In this document: piece after piece, positions 1-12,587 of the stretch
Numbering within the stretch: position 1 is the stretch's first letter
Layout: each line of letters opens with the position of its first letter
Origin: Euglena gracilis
Lineage: Eukaryota; Euglenida; Euglenophyceae; Euglenales
Direction: 5' to 3'
DNA length: 64,000 nt
Assembly: GCA_039621445.1 (NCBI GenBank)
Contig: CP154954.1
Location: 12,270,716 to 12,334,715, forward strand
Made by a program: the position numbers and the translations under genes
Notes under the pieces: generated by a model
Seen by the model: only the letters and a program-made list of their open reading frames with translations
What the model was told of the DNA's origin: nothing
Database searches by the model: none

Positions 1-188
1 TTCTCAAAAAAAAAAAGGAAAGAAACACCTGGCCGGTGCTCATGGGTCAACAGGACCCACCAGACGACGATGTGGAGGTGGGCCTGGAACGTCTCGAGGG
101 GGACGGCCTTCACGAGAGGAGGACAAATGACGGTGGCCGCTGGACAGTGCCCAGGAAGGAGGGTGGAACCGGAGCAGCGCACCAGCGT

Positions 189-392
189 TGGGGTTTTTTT
201 TTTAAGACCAGGGGGGGTCCCGGAAGACCCACTCACTTTTCTCTGAAAATGGCCAAAAAAGCGAAAATGCCAAAAATAGCACTTTTTTAACAATTTTCGG
301 CGCCGAAAAGTGTATCTCCGGGGGGGGGGGGAGGGGTCGGCCGGACCCACCCACCCTGCCCCCCCCGGGGGCCAAGGCTAAAAAAAACCCTG
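189..392. mobile_element. Short hAT-like MITE with G/C runs
   Basis: A ~204-bp insertion with inverted ends built on GGGTTTTTTTT and AAAAAAAACCC, flanked by CCAGCGT on both sides (7 of 8 positions agree: ACCAGCGT left, GCCAGCGT right). The interior has a poly-G run facing a poly-C run, which can fold back. The 8-bp duplication and CAGGG-like tip suggest a non-autonomous hAT-type element. Elements with the same T-tract plus G/C-run design occur at 27868-28901 and near 15490. Confidence 0.55.
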
Positions 393-1196
393 GCCAGCGT
401 ATTTTAAAGTTCAATCAGTCAACGGCTTCCAGGATTCCTGCGAAGCCTCTCCCAATGGCTGCTGCCTGAATTTGTGTGATGCTGACAATGGACACTGACC
501 CCGAGGGGTTCAATGATACTGCACAAAACAATCAACACAAAACTACACAAAAAGTTCAAAGCTGCACGAAAATTGCATTGCAAATTTCATCACTTTCAGG
601 GCCCTTTGAGACTATACACAATTTCTGGAAAAAAATAGCTCCTTCTGATTTTTTGACGGATTTTCCGTATGAAAACACTAAACTGGAAGGAAAAAAAAAC
701 AAACTGCAAGAGCAATTTGAATCTCATTTCTTAAGAAAAATGCAGATAAAAAAAATATCTCCGAGAACCATCCCAAAGGCATGAACGTTCTCACGAGCAC
801 AAGTTAATTCAGAGTTTGAGAACTCATTTATTCATTGAAATTCAGAAGTCAGTGCAAACTGCCCAGAAGCCACAAGGGTGGCATTCAGTGATGCGCTCTG
901 GAGGCGGCCCAGCGGGTGACCCAAAATTTGTCACTAGCCACCACAAGCAGTTGTTGGCAGACACCAGCAGTACTACTGGTTTGGACTCTATACCGGTTTG
1001 GACTTTACAGGGACGTTCAGGGAAACAGGACAGTGCCCAGGGAGGCAGTCGAGAGGGCGAGGGCTGCGGACTGGGCTGGAAGGGTTCGGCACCACGCGGC
1101 TTTGCATGCGTCGGAGACGATGCGCATGCTGCACTCCTCCGGAGTGGACAAAGGGGGAAATTAAAATTTAAGGATTTGACCGAAGTGCCCACGTAA

Positions 1197-1198
1197 GC

Positions 1199-1267
<69 letters not shown>
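1197..1267. repeat. (CAA)n microsatellite
   Basis: About 23 uninterrupted CAA units. The open frames across it (poly-Gln, poly-Asn or poly-Val) are artefacts of the repeat. Confidence 0.97.
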
Positions 1268-1436
1268 AAACAACTAAATATAAATAACATACTATAATAA
1301 ATAAATAATATAACAGGACCTAGCTACGATGAAAAGGGGCACAAAATATGCCACTTGGGAGCAGGCTGAGGTTTAGGCACTAACCCCCACCCCATTTAAA
1401 ACTCAGGCGGCGGATCTCGCACTTGAGCTTTTTTCT

Positions 1437-1468
1437 TTGTCGATGTGCGCAATTGCGCACATCGACAA
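1437..1468. repeat. 32-bp perfect palindrome near outer-element left end
   Basis: Perfect inverted repeat centred on GCGCAATTGCGC with arms TTGTCGATGT / ACATCGACAA. It lies about 35 bp inside the terminal repeat, the usual place for subterminal transposase-binding sites. The GTCGATG arm is specific to this element; nested and related copies use GTTGATG, TTTGATG or GTTTGTG. Confidence 0.9.
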
Positions 1469-2557
1469 TTTTTGAAAAATCCTTGAACCGCCGAATGCAC
1501 CTAGGGAAACAAAAATACGTAACTGCACACTTCATGATACAAGTTAAGAAACACGAAGGTTACGAACTGTCACCTGACGAGCTGTCTGAAAGGTCTGGAG
1601 CGACAGATTTGTATTCTTGTCTGTCAAAAAGGTGGGTTGTGCACCCTGGCTGTTACGTGCACATTTATACACGTGGACGGTGTTCAAAAGTGTGCAAACA
1701 CCGACCACGTGCAAATTTACGCAAACTGACCACTTTTTTCATTCCAACCTGGTACTTGATACATGTGATTTTTCAGTTTCTGTCTGGTTTCAGAGTGGGA
1801 CTGTGGTGTAAGCCCTTCCAGTTATTGTTGTTTTGAAAGGCTCAGGGGAGCAAAATCTGTTTATGTGCCGTGGTACTTGATCACACCCCTTTTTCACAAA
1901 TGTACATGACGTCGTTTTCGAAAATATGCACACATTGACGGTGTGCGCATTTGCGCAAACCGGCCTCATCCTCTGTCCCAAACTCATGGAATTTGCTGTA
2001 CCGCTTTCAGCGGTGTGACTTGTGGGGTATTTGCCATTTTCCAGAGGAACGGCAAAACCGGTCGATGTGCTAAAGTGCACACATGGACATTTTTTCTTTG
2101 TTCAAACCAAGGCTGCAATTAATCAATCATTCCCATGAAATTTGCATGATCCCCTCTCCCATTTTCACGACACAATTTGGCCAGACAAATCCTGCTGCAA
2201 GTTCGGTGGGGAATTGCGACTGTCAAACCCTTCAAACCACTTTCCCTTCACCCTGCAAAAGCCTTCGCAAAAGCCCCAGGCACACCATCCTTCCCTGTGG
2301 TCCCGCTTGGCGACGCGGCTGGACCCCCTAACCCCCCATCCTCATTCCCTCGCTCCGGCAAACGTCCAAAAACACAAATCAGAGGCCGGCAAATGCCCCA
2401 AAAACCGGTGAGGAGAGCATCGCTCAAAATAGGGGGAGGCAAGAGAGTAAGAGTAGAAGTAGGTAGTACTGGGGTTTTGATGTTTTTGTCAGTGATTTTT
2501 CACTTTGGGGGCATAGCTTAGGCGGCCGAATTCGCACTTAAGTGTTTTTTCTTTAGA

Positions 2558-2577
2558 ATTTGCGCAATTGCGCAAAT
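2558..2577. repeat. Subterminal 20-bp palindrome
   Basis: ATTTGCGCAATTGCGCAAAT, perfect, about 15 bp inside the terminal CACTTAAG of element 1. The equivalent place in the longer copy (about 45193-45213) has GCGCATTTGCGCAAATGC. Likely a protein-binding site of the element. Confidence 0.85.
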
Positions 2578-3697
2578 GCGCAAAATCTGTGAAACCCCCC
2601 AGGACCCAGTACCCTCTCCGCCGAAAACTTTTTTGAAAATGCGAACGTAACTCGTTAGGGCTGGGCAATTCGAACCCCTTCGAATACAAAATCCTAACTG
2701 ACCGAAAGGGCGCGCGAAAAATTGTACCTCTCCCTCTCCCGCAGCTGGTTGTTTGCACACTGTCCGTTGAACACCTACCGACACCCTCTTCCACCCTACA
2801 CCACCCCGCGGCATCCGTTTGGCCAGATCTGGCGGCGTACAGTATTTGGCTATTTGAGGGTGAAAATATGACCTGTGAATGCTGCGATGAAAACAGACAC
2901 CTTTGATGAATTCCAGAATTATTGTGAGGGTCTGTTGGGTGCCAGGATTTGCGAATTACGATGGAATTGGGTGTGTTTGGAGAGGGGTGTGGGACCCCTG
3001 TTTTGACAACGGGGAAGAAATGGCGGGTGAATTGGAACCTTCTAACTGATGTAGGAAAGAAATTTTAATTATGGCGCACTGCACACTTGCGCAAATGCGC
3101 GCATAAACAATTGATCTTGCTGTGATTGTTTTGTGTTGCTCAGATGGCGGTTGTAATGCCCCAGATTATGTCAGAAATGAAAAGTGTCCATGTTGATTTG
3201 CGCAATTGCGAGCACAACGGTTGATTTTGTTGTACAACAACCCAGAGGGTATTGCGTTACCAGTCACTGGATGTTGACGCTGAATGGGCGTGTATGCAAG
3301 TTACTTGTTGTGTCAGTAGGGGTGCGATTTGTCTGGATGGTTGAGATGTTGTGACCAATGGGATGTTTTGTTGCTCGCCAAGTGAGAGTGTGTGTCACGT
3401 ACGGGGTGGTCAAGGCTTAATGGCGATGTTAGTGTGCTGTCCCCTGTCTGGAGTCTGGACTTGCATAGGGGATGGCAAGGCAGGGTACAGCTGTACAGCT
3501 GTGTTTTCTTATGTTCTTTTTGTTTGTTGACTTGAGCAATTGCGCGCATAAACATTTCTAAAAAAACACAGAATTGTGGGACGTAGCGTGTAATGTGTAT
3601 ATACCAGAAATAGGCAGGATGACGATGATGGGGGTGTGACGTTAAAGGATTTGTGGGTTGATGAAAGGTAGCATGCCGGCAGACCTGGGGAGGACTG

Positions 3698-6340
3698 ATG
3701 GAGTCCTCCCAGGCCAGCAGCACCCACTCCCGCCGCCGTGGCTACGAGGACAGCTTCGTCGCGGAGGCTGGGAAGCTGCTGGGGCAGTTGGTGAAGGCCC
3801 ACTTCACCGCCACCTACGAGGAGTTCAAGGCGGCGGTGGTGCAGCGCGGCCACCCGCTGCAGACACTGGTGGTGGCCCACACCAGGGTGCCACTGCGGAC
3901 GGAGGGGAGCGCGGCGCTGCTGGAGGAGCTGGCCCGGGAGCCACGGCGGCAGCGGATCGAGCTGCTGCTGAAGGACGCCTGGGCGGTGTACCGGACGGTG
4001 CGGCAACGCGCCTGCCCACGGTCGGCGCAGCGGTGGTGGCGGAGGAGCACAAGGCGCCGCTGGCGAGGCACCGGACGGCCAGCCGGCTGCTGCGACCGAG
4101 CGGCATCCTGCCAGAGTAGCCCATGTGGAACCGGCAGTGGCGGTGGCAGCGGGCGTGCGAGCGGCTGGAGGACTGTGGCAGCAGTCGGAGGGGCGCAGCT
4201 GTGTCCTGTGGTTCGACAACTTCTGGAAGAGGGCCATGACGTTGAACCCCAGGATGGTCATCAGGACGCACGACTGCTGTATCATGGCCATGATGCGGAC
4301 GGCGGTAGACGCCATCCCGGAGTACCCGGGGTACCCGTCGCTGGAGCAGCTGCTGGGCCGCGTCCACCGGGTGTCCGCACGGCTGGTCCAGACCGACCTG
4401 CTGGTGTTTGTCGAGCTGGTCTCCGAGATCAGTGCGCGGCCGCTGGACGCGCATGAGCTGCGCGTGCCGCTGGACGTGCCCCGCTCATCAGAATGACTGA
4501 TTTTTTTTGAAAGCCTCTGTAGGTTGATGGTCTGTGTGGGCATTCCGGTTGCTTCTGTTAATAATGATGTGTTTCTGAATTACAGGTAGGTGCCTCACTG
4601 TTGCATAAAATTTAATTACATCAGCACGCGCGCAAATGCGCCCACATAACTCTGTCTTATGTGTTTGAATTATATATCAGTCTTAGGTGTTACAGCAGTC
4701 TTTAACAAAAAAATCTCGTTTACAATATTTGTATTATTTGATTTGCGCATTTGCGCACAGATACATTTTTCTTTGTGATCATACCAGATCTCACCAGGGA
4801 CCCAAAGAATGTTTGCAGAACTTGTTGATGTGCGCATTTGCGCAAATGCGCACATCAACAAATTCTGCTTTTGTCATATCAGTTGTGTGAGAATGATGCT
4901 GGCATTGATTTTCTCATACAGAATGAGAACTCTGATGCGGCTGAGAGAACGCCCAGTGCCCGGTGTGGCGGTCCTTCATGCTGACGGATGACCGGATCTC
5001 CTCCCAGGTGGAGATGTTGAAGGTCCTCCGGTTCCTGAAGGACGGTGTGCTGTGCCGTGTGAAAGCCCCGCTGCCCGTGCTGGTGGACATCAACCTCTGG
5101 TACTGCCAGCTGAAGGTTGTGTACGGGCGGGAGTGCCAGCGGTGGGATGCGAGCGAAGCGCTGCGGCAGCTGCCCCCGCTGTACGGCGTGTGGCACACGT
5201 ACAAGCAGATGCTGTACGTGATGTACCGCCGCCTGCTGCCGCTGTTCCTGTTCCTCCAGCGGGGCACGATGGCGCCGGGCGAGCAGTGGTCCACCAAGCC
5301 AAAGGTGCGGGCGCTGGAGATGTGGGTCGGCGCCATGCTGATGGTGCCGGCGGACCGCCGTGCCCGCCTGCAACGGCTGATCCAGACCCTGCGACGGCGC
5401 CGGGACACCATGGTGCCAGAGGTGGAGCGGCACCACACAGCAGGCCCGGCAGCGGAAGGAGGAGGCGGAGCAGCAGACCACCCGGCAGGTGCGCCACGCG
5501 GAGGCCAGCGTCAAGATGCAGCGGGCGTGGCAGTCTGGAAGCCGCGAGATGGAGTGCATCCGCCTGCTGGAGGATTGTCGCCGGAAGGAGGCCCAGGCGG
5601 TGGAGGCCCTGGAGAAGCTGGAGCGGGAACTGGAGGTGGCGCAGGCACTGGAGGACCTGCTGCTGGCCTGTGCGCCGGCCTGCTTCGCGCTGGGGTGGGT
5701 GCCACTGGGAGGAGCGGCGGCCGCAGACCGGCGGACAGGCGCGCAAGGTGCTGTGCAACGCCCTGACGATGCTGCTGCACCTGGAGGCGCCGACACCGGG
5801 ACACCGTCCAAGAGGTCACTCGGACTACGTGCGGACGCTGGCATGCGCGCTGCTGATGTGGGACCGGTGGCACGAGCAGCTGCCCGCCTGCTGCTTCTCG
5901 GAGGAGGTCAACGAGGCGATGCTCAGCAGGCTGGGCAGCTCCATGCAGCACCACCGGATGCGGTGGAGGTGGAGGACGTGATGGACCTGTACGTCCTGGT
6001 GAGGCAGGGGCAGCACGGTGCCCGGGAGCTGAAGGCCAGCGGGGTGGACCGGCGGCGGATGGCGGACTGCCTGCGGAACCTGGACTACCTGCTGGACGGC
6101 AGTGAGCTGCGGCCATCGCTGGACGCCCCTAACAGGCTGGTGCACGAGATGGTGACGTTCGCATCGATGAAGGGGCTGCGCCACGAGAGACAGCGGCAGC
6201 CGGAGGACGTCGATGCGGAAGAGGGGGAGGAGTCGGAGGACCAGTCAGTGGTGTTTGCGGTGGCCGGACGGCTGGACCGGTCCGCCATCCCTGCTGGCGC
6301 CCGACGTCGGACCCAAGGGCGAGACGGTACTGAAGGATGT
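3698..6340 (+). pseudogene. ORF1 of TIR element 1 (decayed, truncated)
   Basis: Multi-exon coding region, clearly homologous along its length to 46307-48837. The start MESSQASSTHSRRRGYE is shared by both copies and sits about 35 bp after a conserved AGACCTGGGGAGGACTG leader. A first part (to 4496) contains LWFDNFWKR; an AT-rich intron with three palindromes follows (about 4497-4935); the second part starts near NAQCPVW and includes a charged, probably coiled-coil segment (about 5430-5670). Compared with the second copy there are several frame breaks: a missing base near 4029, an 11-bp loss near 5697 and others after 6220. Coding then runs out of alignment near 6340. This copy keeps about 130 bp (4035-4190) that the other has lost. 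The product is unknown; a transposition protein is the obvious guess, but I see no DDE signature. Confidence 0.6.
4815..4868. repeat. 54-bp intronic palindrome, element 1
   Basis: Two 27-nt arms with one mismatched pair, centred on TTGCGCAA; the inner 40 bp (4822-4861) are perfect. It lies in the ORF1 intron about 80 bp before the acceptor. Its counterpart at 47296-47349 has the same length and place but different arm sequence. Confidence 0.92.
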
Positions 6341-7354
6341 GCTGCAGTCACCCCCATCCCTTTTCACCTCCTGTTTCTCTCGGTGTCACCCCTCTCCTGC
6401 CCTGGCCCACACACGTTCGGGTGCTTATTTGCGCAAGTGCGCGCACAAACATTGTTTGTCTGTTTTTCGCCTCACAGAAACACAAAGGTCAAAGTCCTGG
6501 GTTGCACGCACACAAACCAATGTCGATGTCCCCCCAAGCCCCCACTGACACCCCCTGCGGGTGTCTCACCCCGCCGCCCTGCCCGCCGCACATCACCCCT
6601 GCACAGCTCTGCACCCTCCGCACCTCTCTCCCCTGGACCTCTCCTCCCCCCACCCCCTGCACACCAGACCCACCGACCTGCACCCCTCCCAAAGCCCTGT
6701 CACCCAGTCCCTTGCTTTTCTTCCAAGTTCAAAAGTCAGAAGTCCCAGGGGTAAAAATAGCTACACACATCGCGAGGCACCGGGAGGGAACACACTGCCA
6801 GCGAGACCACTTTCCCAAAAAAGGCTCAGCACTCTCAAAGAGGCGGGCAGGGTCCCGGTCCCTTGGTGCTTTTTTGTGTGCTTCTTTCACTTTGGGCGGG
6901 CAAGGTCCCGGGGGTTTGGGACCACAAAGTCCTCCCTGACACCCGTCAAAAACACTGTTTTTGGCCAAAGTCCCGGGGGTCACACCGCCAAAACCAAAAA
7001 AGTCGCTTCGTTTTTGCCCTTGCTTGCCGGTGTGTTTCTCAGTCCCCCTGACCTTCACCGCCGGAATCAAAAAAGTCGGGGATTTGCACATATGCGCAAA
7101 TCAACATAAAAATCCTTAAGTGCGAATCCGGCCGCCAAAGATAGGTCCGGGGTTTTCTGTGTCATTTCAACCTCAAAAAAACAAAACACGTCATTCCCAG
7201 GAGAGCTGGTTCCAAAAACGAGAATTCGGTCATATTTTGTCAAATCCTGTTGCCTCTCGCTCTCACCCCTAGAAACGCTGGAACTCAACGTGGTTCTTGC
7301 GAAAACGCACACATCGACCCAAAAAAAACTTGGGTGCGAGATGTGCCGCCTAAA

Positions 7355-9000
7355 TAAATGCCTGGTATTTGTTTGGAAAGGATTCAAGACTCTCAGGGGG
7401 TTAAATTTGAGAGCTTATAAAAATTGGGAGGAAAATCAAACTCCCCCAATTAAAAAAAAAGATTACCAACACAGCTTTGTACTCATTCTTTCCAAAATCC
7501 AACCATTTTCAAGCAAAAAATTGCAGGTCGCCATTTTCCTTTTCCTTTTCACTCCTGGTCACCATTTTTCAAAGCACAAACATCAAATTCATTGCCGAAA
7601 ACTGTCTGCAGAGAAAAAAATGATAAATTCTGGATTTTTTCCAGTCTCATGTCCCTCGTGTGACGCCATTGGCGCTTGCGTGGAGGAGAAATTTTGGTGT
7701 AATGTATAAATAAATTTGTAATACTTGGGTATGGTCGCCAAATCTTTGCCCCCAGTATTTGGTTCGCTCCATTTGTATTTGGGACTGTGGTATATCTTAA
7801 TGTGCCTGCTTCATTGCCCTCTTATGATGTGTGGGAGATGTGCGATAAATCTGTGAGTGTTTATTTCGATGCATTTTCAATTTTCATTGGCACTCCCTGT
7901 TTTGTAAGATTTGTCACCTGAAGTGGAGTCTCGGGTTTCGCCAAAAAATCTTCTCCAATGAACACCCATATCAGGCCAGCACATTTTTGCCACCTGAGGG
8001 GGAGGGTCTGCATTGGGGGTATGGGGGGAGGGTGAAGGTAAATATGGGGGTTATATCAGTCCTGAGCCAAAATCAGGCCAGAAACGGCCCTGTTGAGGCA
8101 TTTGCTGCCGAAGGCGTGGGAGTGTCACATTTGTCACATTTGGCCATTGCGGCCAAATGTACGGATCGAAATTGGAACGCCTGTCCAATCGACACCTCCT
8201 CCTGCGAGGGGGGGGGGTCCTTGGCAGGGGCATGGTGTGGCTGCACAGCCGTCTGCCGGCCACAGGTGCTGGCAAGCCTGCCGGGCGAGTTCGATGCGCT
8301 GTTGCGGGGAGAGGTGCCGCCGCAGGAGTCCTGGAAGGAGGCCGCGGAGGCGGCGGGCTCAGAGATCATTGTAACCCCTCCATCCAGCCCCCCAGGGATA
8401 TACATTCATACACACATAACCCACCCACCCACCCACCGACCTACCGACCTGCCCACCCACCCACCTACCCACCTACCAACCTAGCTACCAACCTACTTTC
8501 CTACCTACCAATCTAGCCACCTATTGACCAACCCATCAACCAACCAACCTACCAACCAATCTACCTACCACATGCCTACCTAACTACCCACCCACCCGCC
8601 CACCCATCTACCAACCTACCTTTGCCCCCCTCCCCAAAAAAGAGCATTGCATGGCCCACTTTGACCACGTAGTAAAAAAAAAAACCTCACACTTTCCGTC
8701 TTGTAACTTCAGAGAGTCCGGAGATGAGTCAGGAGATTTTGCGGCCAAACCCAACCCTCTGGATATCGCGATAAAAAAATCTCTGGGAGAGCTTCCGTGG
8801 CGTAGACTGACCAGCGATTTGGCTTCGTCTTCATCTTGGGAAAAAAGGACTGGTTCATTGACGAGAGGGGAAAACATCTGTTGTTTACATTATTGCTGAA
8901 CATTATTCACATTGGAAAAACGCCGACGCAGGCAGGTGATGGAGAAAGAAAGAAAAAATATCAGAAATTAATGGTGCCAGTCAAGACAAAGTCACAATGT
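7355..9000. other. Non-coding stretch with CCACC-type repeat
   Basis: AT-rich sequence to about 8000, a short GC-rich patch (8180-8370), then a degenerate CCACC/CTACC repeat (8410-8640). I see no exon with recognisable content and no clear insertion boundaries. Confidence 0.5.
8410..8640. repeat. Degenerate CCACC/CTACC tandem repeat
   Basis: Polypyrimidine-type array of ACCCACC, ACCTACC and ACCAACC units with many substitutions. No coding meaning. Confidence 0.9.
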
Positions 9001-9414
9001 GGGCGGTTGAAAAGGATGGCATTCTGAAAAGTGAGCTCGAGGTGTCGCTGAAATGTATGCAAAGCAGGATGCTTCCACGCATTTTGCAGGGGGTCACCAA
9101 ACTGACTTGGCATATTTCTTATTTCAACTGACCAAAGTCCGTGAGTTATTTTCAGTGATGTGCCATCAGACTTCCTGAGCCAAAGAGAAGATTCAGATGC
9201 TTATTTATCCTAAAAAAGAACTGAGCATGCAAATAGCACGTTCAAAACAACATGCTGCCATCTCCAGGGGAATTTTTTTAAAAAAAAAATATAGTACAAA
9301 ATGATCTAGTTCCCCCCAGAATCATCTGCGTCTCAGATATGTTTCTCCAGACTTTATATCACACCGACATAGCTGAAAAAAACTGCACACCTGCATGCAA
9401 CTCAACTTGATTGA

Positions 9415-10095
<681 letters not shown>

Positions 10096-10150
10096 TTATT
10101 GGTGACGATGAAGCACCCTGGGGGGAGGTCATCAGGAGGGTAGCACTGAC

Positions 10151-10199
10151 CCTCGAGGTTGGACTGAATGGTAGAGAAGTCCATGGGATGCTGAATCAC
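10151..10199 (-). CDS. Bromodomain gene, second half-exon
   Basis: After a good acceptor (TGTTCCCCCAG) the minus strand reads VIQHPMDFSTIQSNLEG, the ZA-loop/helix-A signature of bromodomains (consensus VIKHPMDLSTIKxKL). It joins in frame to the exon ending at 11330 to give ...KDYLE-V-IQHPMD. A GTCAGT donor follows directly, then the long microsatellite. Bromodomains bind acetyl-lysine in histones. The remaining helices B and C should lie further downstream; a piece reading NAILFNRP after a TTTTCAG acceptor near 9023 resembles the domain end, but I could not find the intervening 25-30 residues. Confidence 0.75.
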
Positions 10200-11329
10200 C
10201 TGGGGGAACAGGACGACAAAAGACAAGATCTTTCGAAATCCATGGAAAGAGGTTGGTTGGTTTCCAGCTGAGATTTGGGTGTCAGACAAAAATCAGCCAA
10301 AGGATTGTTTATATTTGGGAGACCCACCAAATCGACCCTTGCCATTAAGACAAGTTTGAGGGTACCCCTCAGAATTTTTTGACACACACACACACACACA
10401 CACTTGTCCATTAACGTGGGAACACCTTGACCCCAAGGAGCCCCAAAGAACCACCAAAAATGAGTGTCTGGGGCTGTTGGACACATTTGGCCAAAACTGT
10501 CAAACTCGAAGGGGGAAAAAAACCCCAAAAAAGACCAGCTGGAAACGACATTGTCTTGGCTGAGGAGGTGCCCTGGGGATACTGGGAGGAGGTGAGATGT
10601 CCAACAGAGCCCGTTTGAGGTTAGCGTCGATTTCGCATTGCGTAAAGGAATTTCTCCAAATAGAAACCAAATCCAACAAAAACTGCGGAAAACTGCCGAA
10701 AACTGCTGGGCCGAAAACAGCACTGTCTGGACCAAAAAAAATGGGTGGAAAAGGGTCAAACCAGAAATGGCTCCGAAGAAGTCGGTATCCTCCTGGCGAG
10801 CCTTCCGCGACAAATGGAACCACTGCGGGGTCATGGGTGGTGTTTCGAGATCCGGATCAAATTCATTATTTTATTTTGGCCGAAAAGGACTTGAAAAAGT
10901 CTTTGAAGGTATTCCCATATGCCAACAAAGCATTAATCGATGAGTACCGTCTGATGGGAAGGGTTGTAGGGAGGAGCGGGACCAAGGTCGAATATGGTGG
11001 AGGGGGGGGGGGCTCTAAAAATAACCAAGTATGATATCAGCCTTGGAAATCATTTTGCTGCAATCGTTCCCTGAATTTACTGTGGTGGATCGGCGCCAAA
11101 TATTCATCCAAGGAATCCCCCCATACTGTCAATTCTGGTCCATTTCTTGAAATGAGGACAACAATGAACAGATTGGTGATGGCCAAAGATGATGCCCTTC
11201 AGCCCCAAAAGACACCGGAGACAGGAAGAGGAGGCATCTGGAACCAAAACAAAAAAGCAAAAAAAACACACTGCGCAATTTCATTTTTGGGTCTCAGTAT
11301 TTTTTTGGGGGGGTGCTCAACGAGCGCAC

Positions 11330-11477
11330 CTCCAAATAGTCCTTCACACTCTCCACATCCACTGGACGATGAAAAATAGCCTCCTTGTCCGCAGCGAAGA
11401 GCGCATCCAAAACCTGCCTCAATCCTTTGTAGAGGCCCTCGATCATTGGGACCAGAGGGACTTCATTGTTGGCCAAG
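11330..11477 (-). CDS. Bromodomain gene, first half-exon
   Basis: Between acceptor TTTGCTCTAG and donor GTGCGC the minus strand is open and reads a bromodomain helix Z and ZA loop: PLVPMIEGLYKGLRQVLDAL, then FHRPVDVESVKDYLE (compare FxxPVDpxxxxxPDYxxV). The 1.13-kb intron 10200-11329 splits the fold exactly before VIQHPMD. This split motif across a canonical GT-AG intron is the best evidence of a real gene in the window outside mobile DNA. The rest of the protein is not defined. A short possible upstream exon lies at about 11844-11888 (reads EDDRKSLRYDTRERL), but its reading phase does not join cleanly. Confidence 0.75.
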
Positions 11478-11899
11478 CTAGAGCAAAGAAAGCAGAGGGG
11501 TACACTGAAGGAATGGCAAAGGTGTTGAAATTTCAAAAAAAAACGCAGAGTTGGTTTGGGGGAGTCTTTGGCAGTGTGAGCAAATAAAATGCCATTTGAT
11601 GAATGAAGAAATCTAGAAAATGTTCAGATGCTGGAGAAAATGCCCACATCAAAAGGGAGAAGGAAAATGAGCTTGGACAACTGAAAACTGACCAATTTTT
11701 TGGGGGGATTTTTGTATGAAAACAAGTGAAGGTGAACAAAAAGCCAAAAGCATCTATATGTATTTTGCCATTGAATTTTCCAAAAAAAATCGAAATTGAA
11801 GCAGTGTATGTATTTTCTGGCATTAAAGTTTCAGGCTATCTACCAATCTCTCCCTGGTATCATAGCGGAGGGACTTTCTGTCGTCCTCCTCAATAAAAA

Positions 11900-12587
11900 A
11901 AACGACACCTGGAGACTCTCTGAGTGATCACTGAGTGATGATAGAAAATTAGACAGGTTTCTGGAAGATTTTTTTGTGTTTTAAATCTCCCTTAGAAGGA
12001 TATTCACAGACACAAACAGCATGTTGGCACTTCCATCCCCTGTTCTGGGGGTACTTCTTCCTGATGAGTAACTTTTGGCTCATTCTTTCTTGGTGCCGAG
12101 GGGTTTGAAATTGGGGTCATTGGGTGATGGTGTAGATCAAAATGCCAAACGGCAGAAATGCACAAGAAGAAGACCCTTCACTGGGGTCTTCGAGTCTTTT
12201 GGCTCCAAACAAAACCGTCATCCTCAAAAAGAGAATCCCCCCAAAAGTTGTCTGCTTGAGGTTCCTTCCTGAAAAATGCAAAATATGCTTCGCACGTCAC
12301 TTGGGTTAACGAAATTTCCGATGGCACAATGGCATGTTTTGATTAATGAAATTTCCCATGTCATAATGGCATGTTCCAGTTAATGAAATTTCTGATGGCA
12401 CTATAGCATGCTCCCAGAAAATCGCCGGGGAGGAGGTGAAATTTGCAATTAATAAAATTCAGCCAGGAGTTAATCTGTTTGCTTCCCTTTTTTTGCACAG
12501 CTTTCCCCAAGGGTTTACCCATGTTTCCCTTCTGTTAAGCTTAGGGAGGCCAAAGACTTGACGTAAGACCAGGTGGGGGGCCCGAAC
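11900..12587. other. AT-rich stretch, no clear gene
   Basis: If the bromodomain gene extends upstream it would pass through here (minus strand); a fragment near 12195-12240 reads EDDGFVWSQKTRRPQ, but no splice pattern is convincing. A repeated phrase GAAATTTCCGATGGCACAATGGCATG occurs two or three times, diverged, between 12310 and 12415. Confidence 0.4.

Larger units (their letters stand above)
1..1401. other. Unassigned flank with no supportable gene
   Basis: This stretch holds a GC-rich segment (about 30-180), one short insertion (189-392), AT-rich sequence, and a second GC-rich patch (about 1000-1150) just before a CAA microsatellite. The two GC-rich patches are open in some frames but show no motif I recognise and no convincing splice structure. 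They could be exon fragments of a transposon gene; I cannot show it. Confidence 0.5.
2517..7140 (+). mobile_element. TIR element 1, internally deleted, TSD ATAG
   Basis: A 4.6-kb element with inverted ends: left CTTAGGCGGCCGAATTCGC, right (inverted) CTTTGGCGGCCGGATTCGC, both continuing into CACTTAAG. The flanking ATAG at 2513-2516 and 7141-7144 is a perfect 4-bp duplication. The first 3.8 kb is colinear with 45150-48837: same leader, same ORF1 exons, same positions of GCGC palindromes. After the codons matching 48837 the similarity stops, so this is a deletion derivative lacking ORF2. The superfamily is not identified; 4-bp TSDs occur in several (Sola, Chapaev, Ginger among others). Confidence 0.75.
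1402..7354. mobile_element. Outer TIR element hosting a nested relative
   Basis: The left end reads CTCAGGCGGCGGATCTCGCAC-like and the right end, inverted, TTAGGCGGCACATCTCGCAC-like. Both are followed inward by T-rich sequence and a TCGATGTG-type arm with a GCGC motif. These ends differ from those of the inner element (ATCTCGCAC instead of ATTCGCAC), so they form their own pair around 2517-7140. A TAAA flank on both sides could be a 4-bp TSD but is weak in this A-rich context. The own interior (1402-2516 and 7141-7354) shows no recognisable gene; a 137-codon frame at 1423-1836 overlaps palindromic sequence and is probably not coding. Confidence 0.55.

Noticed and set aside
842-1273. 143-codon minus-strand frame
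   Set aside because: Starts inside the CAA/GTT microsatellite and has no recognisable domain.
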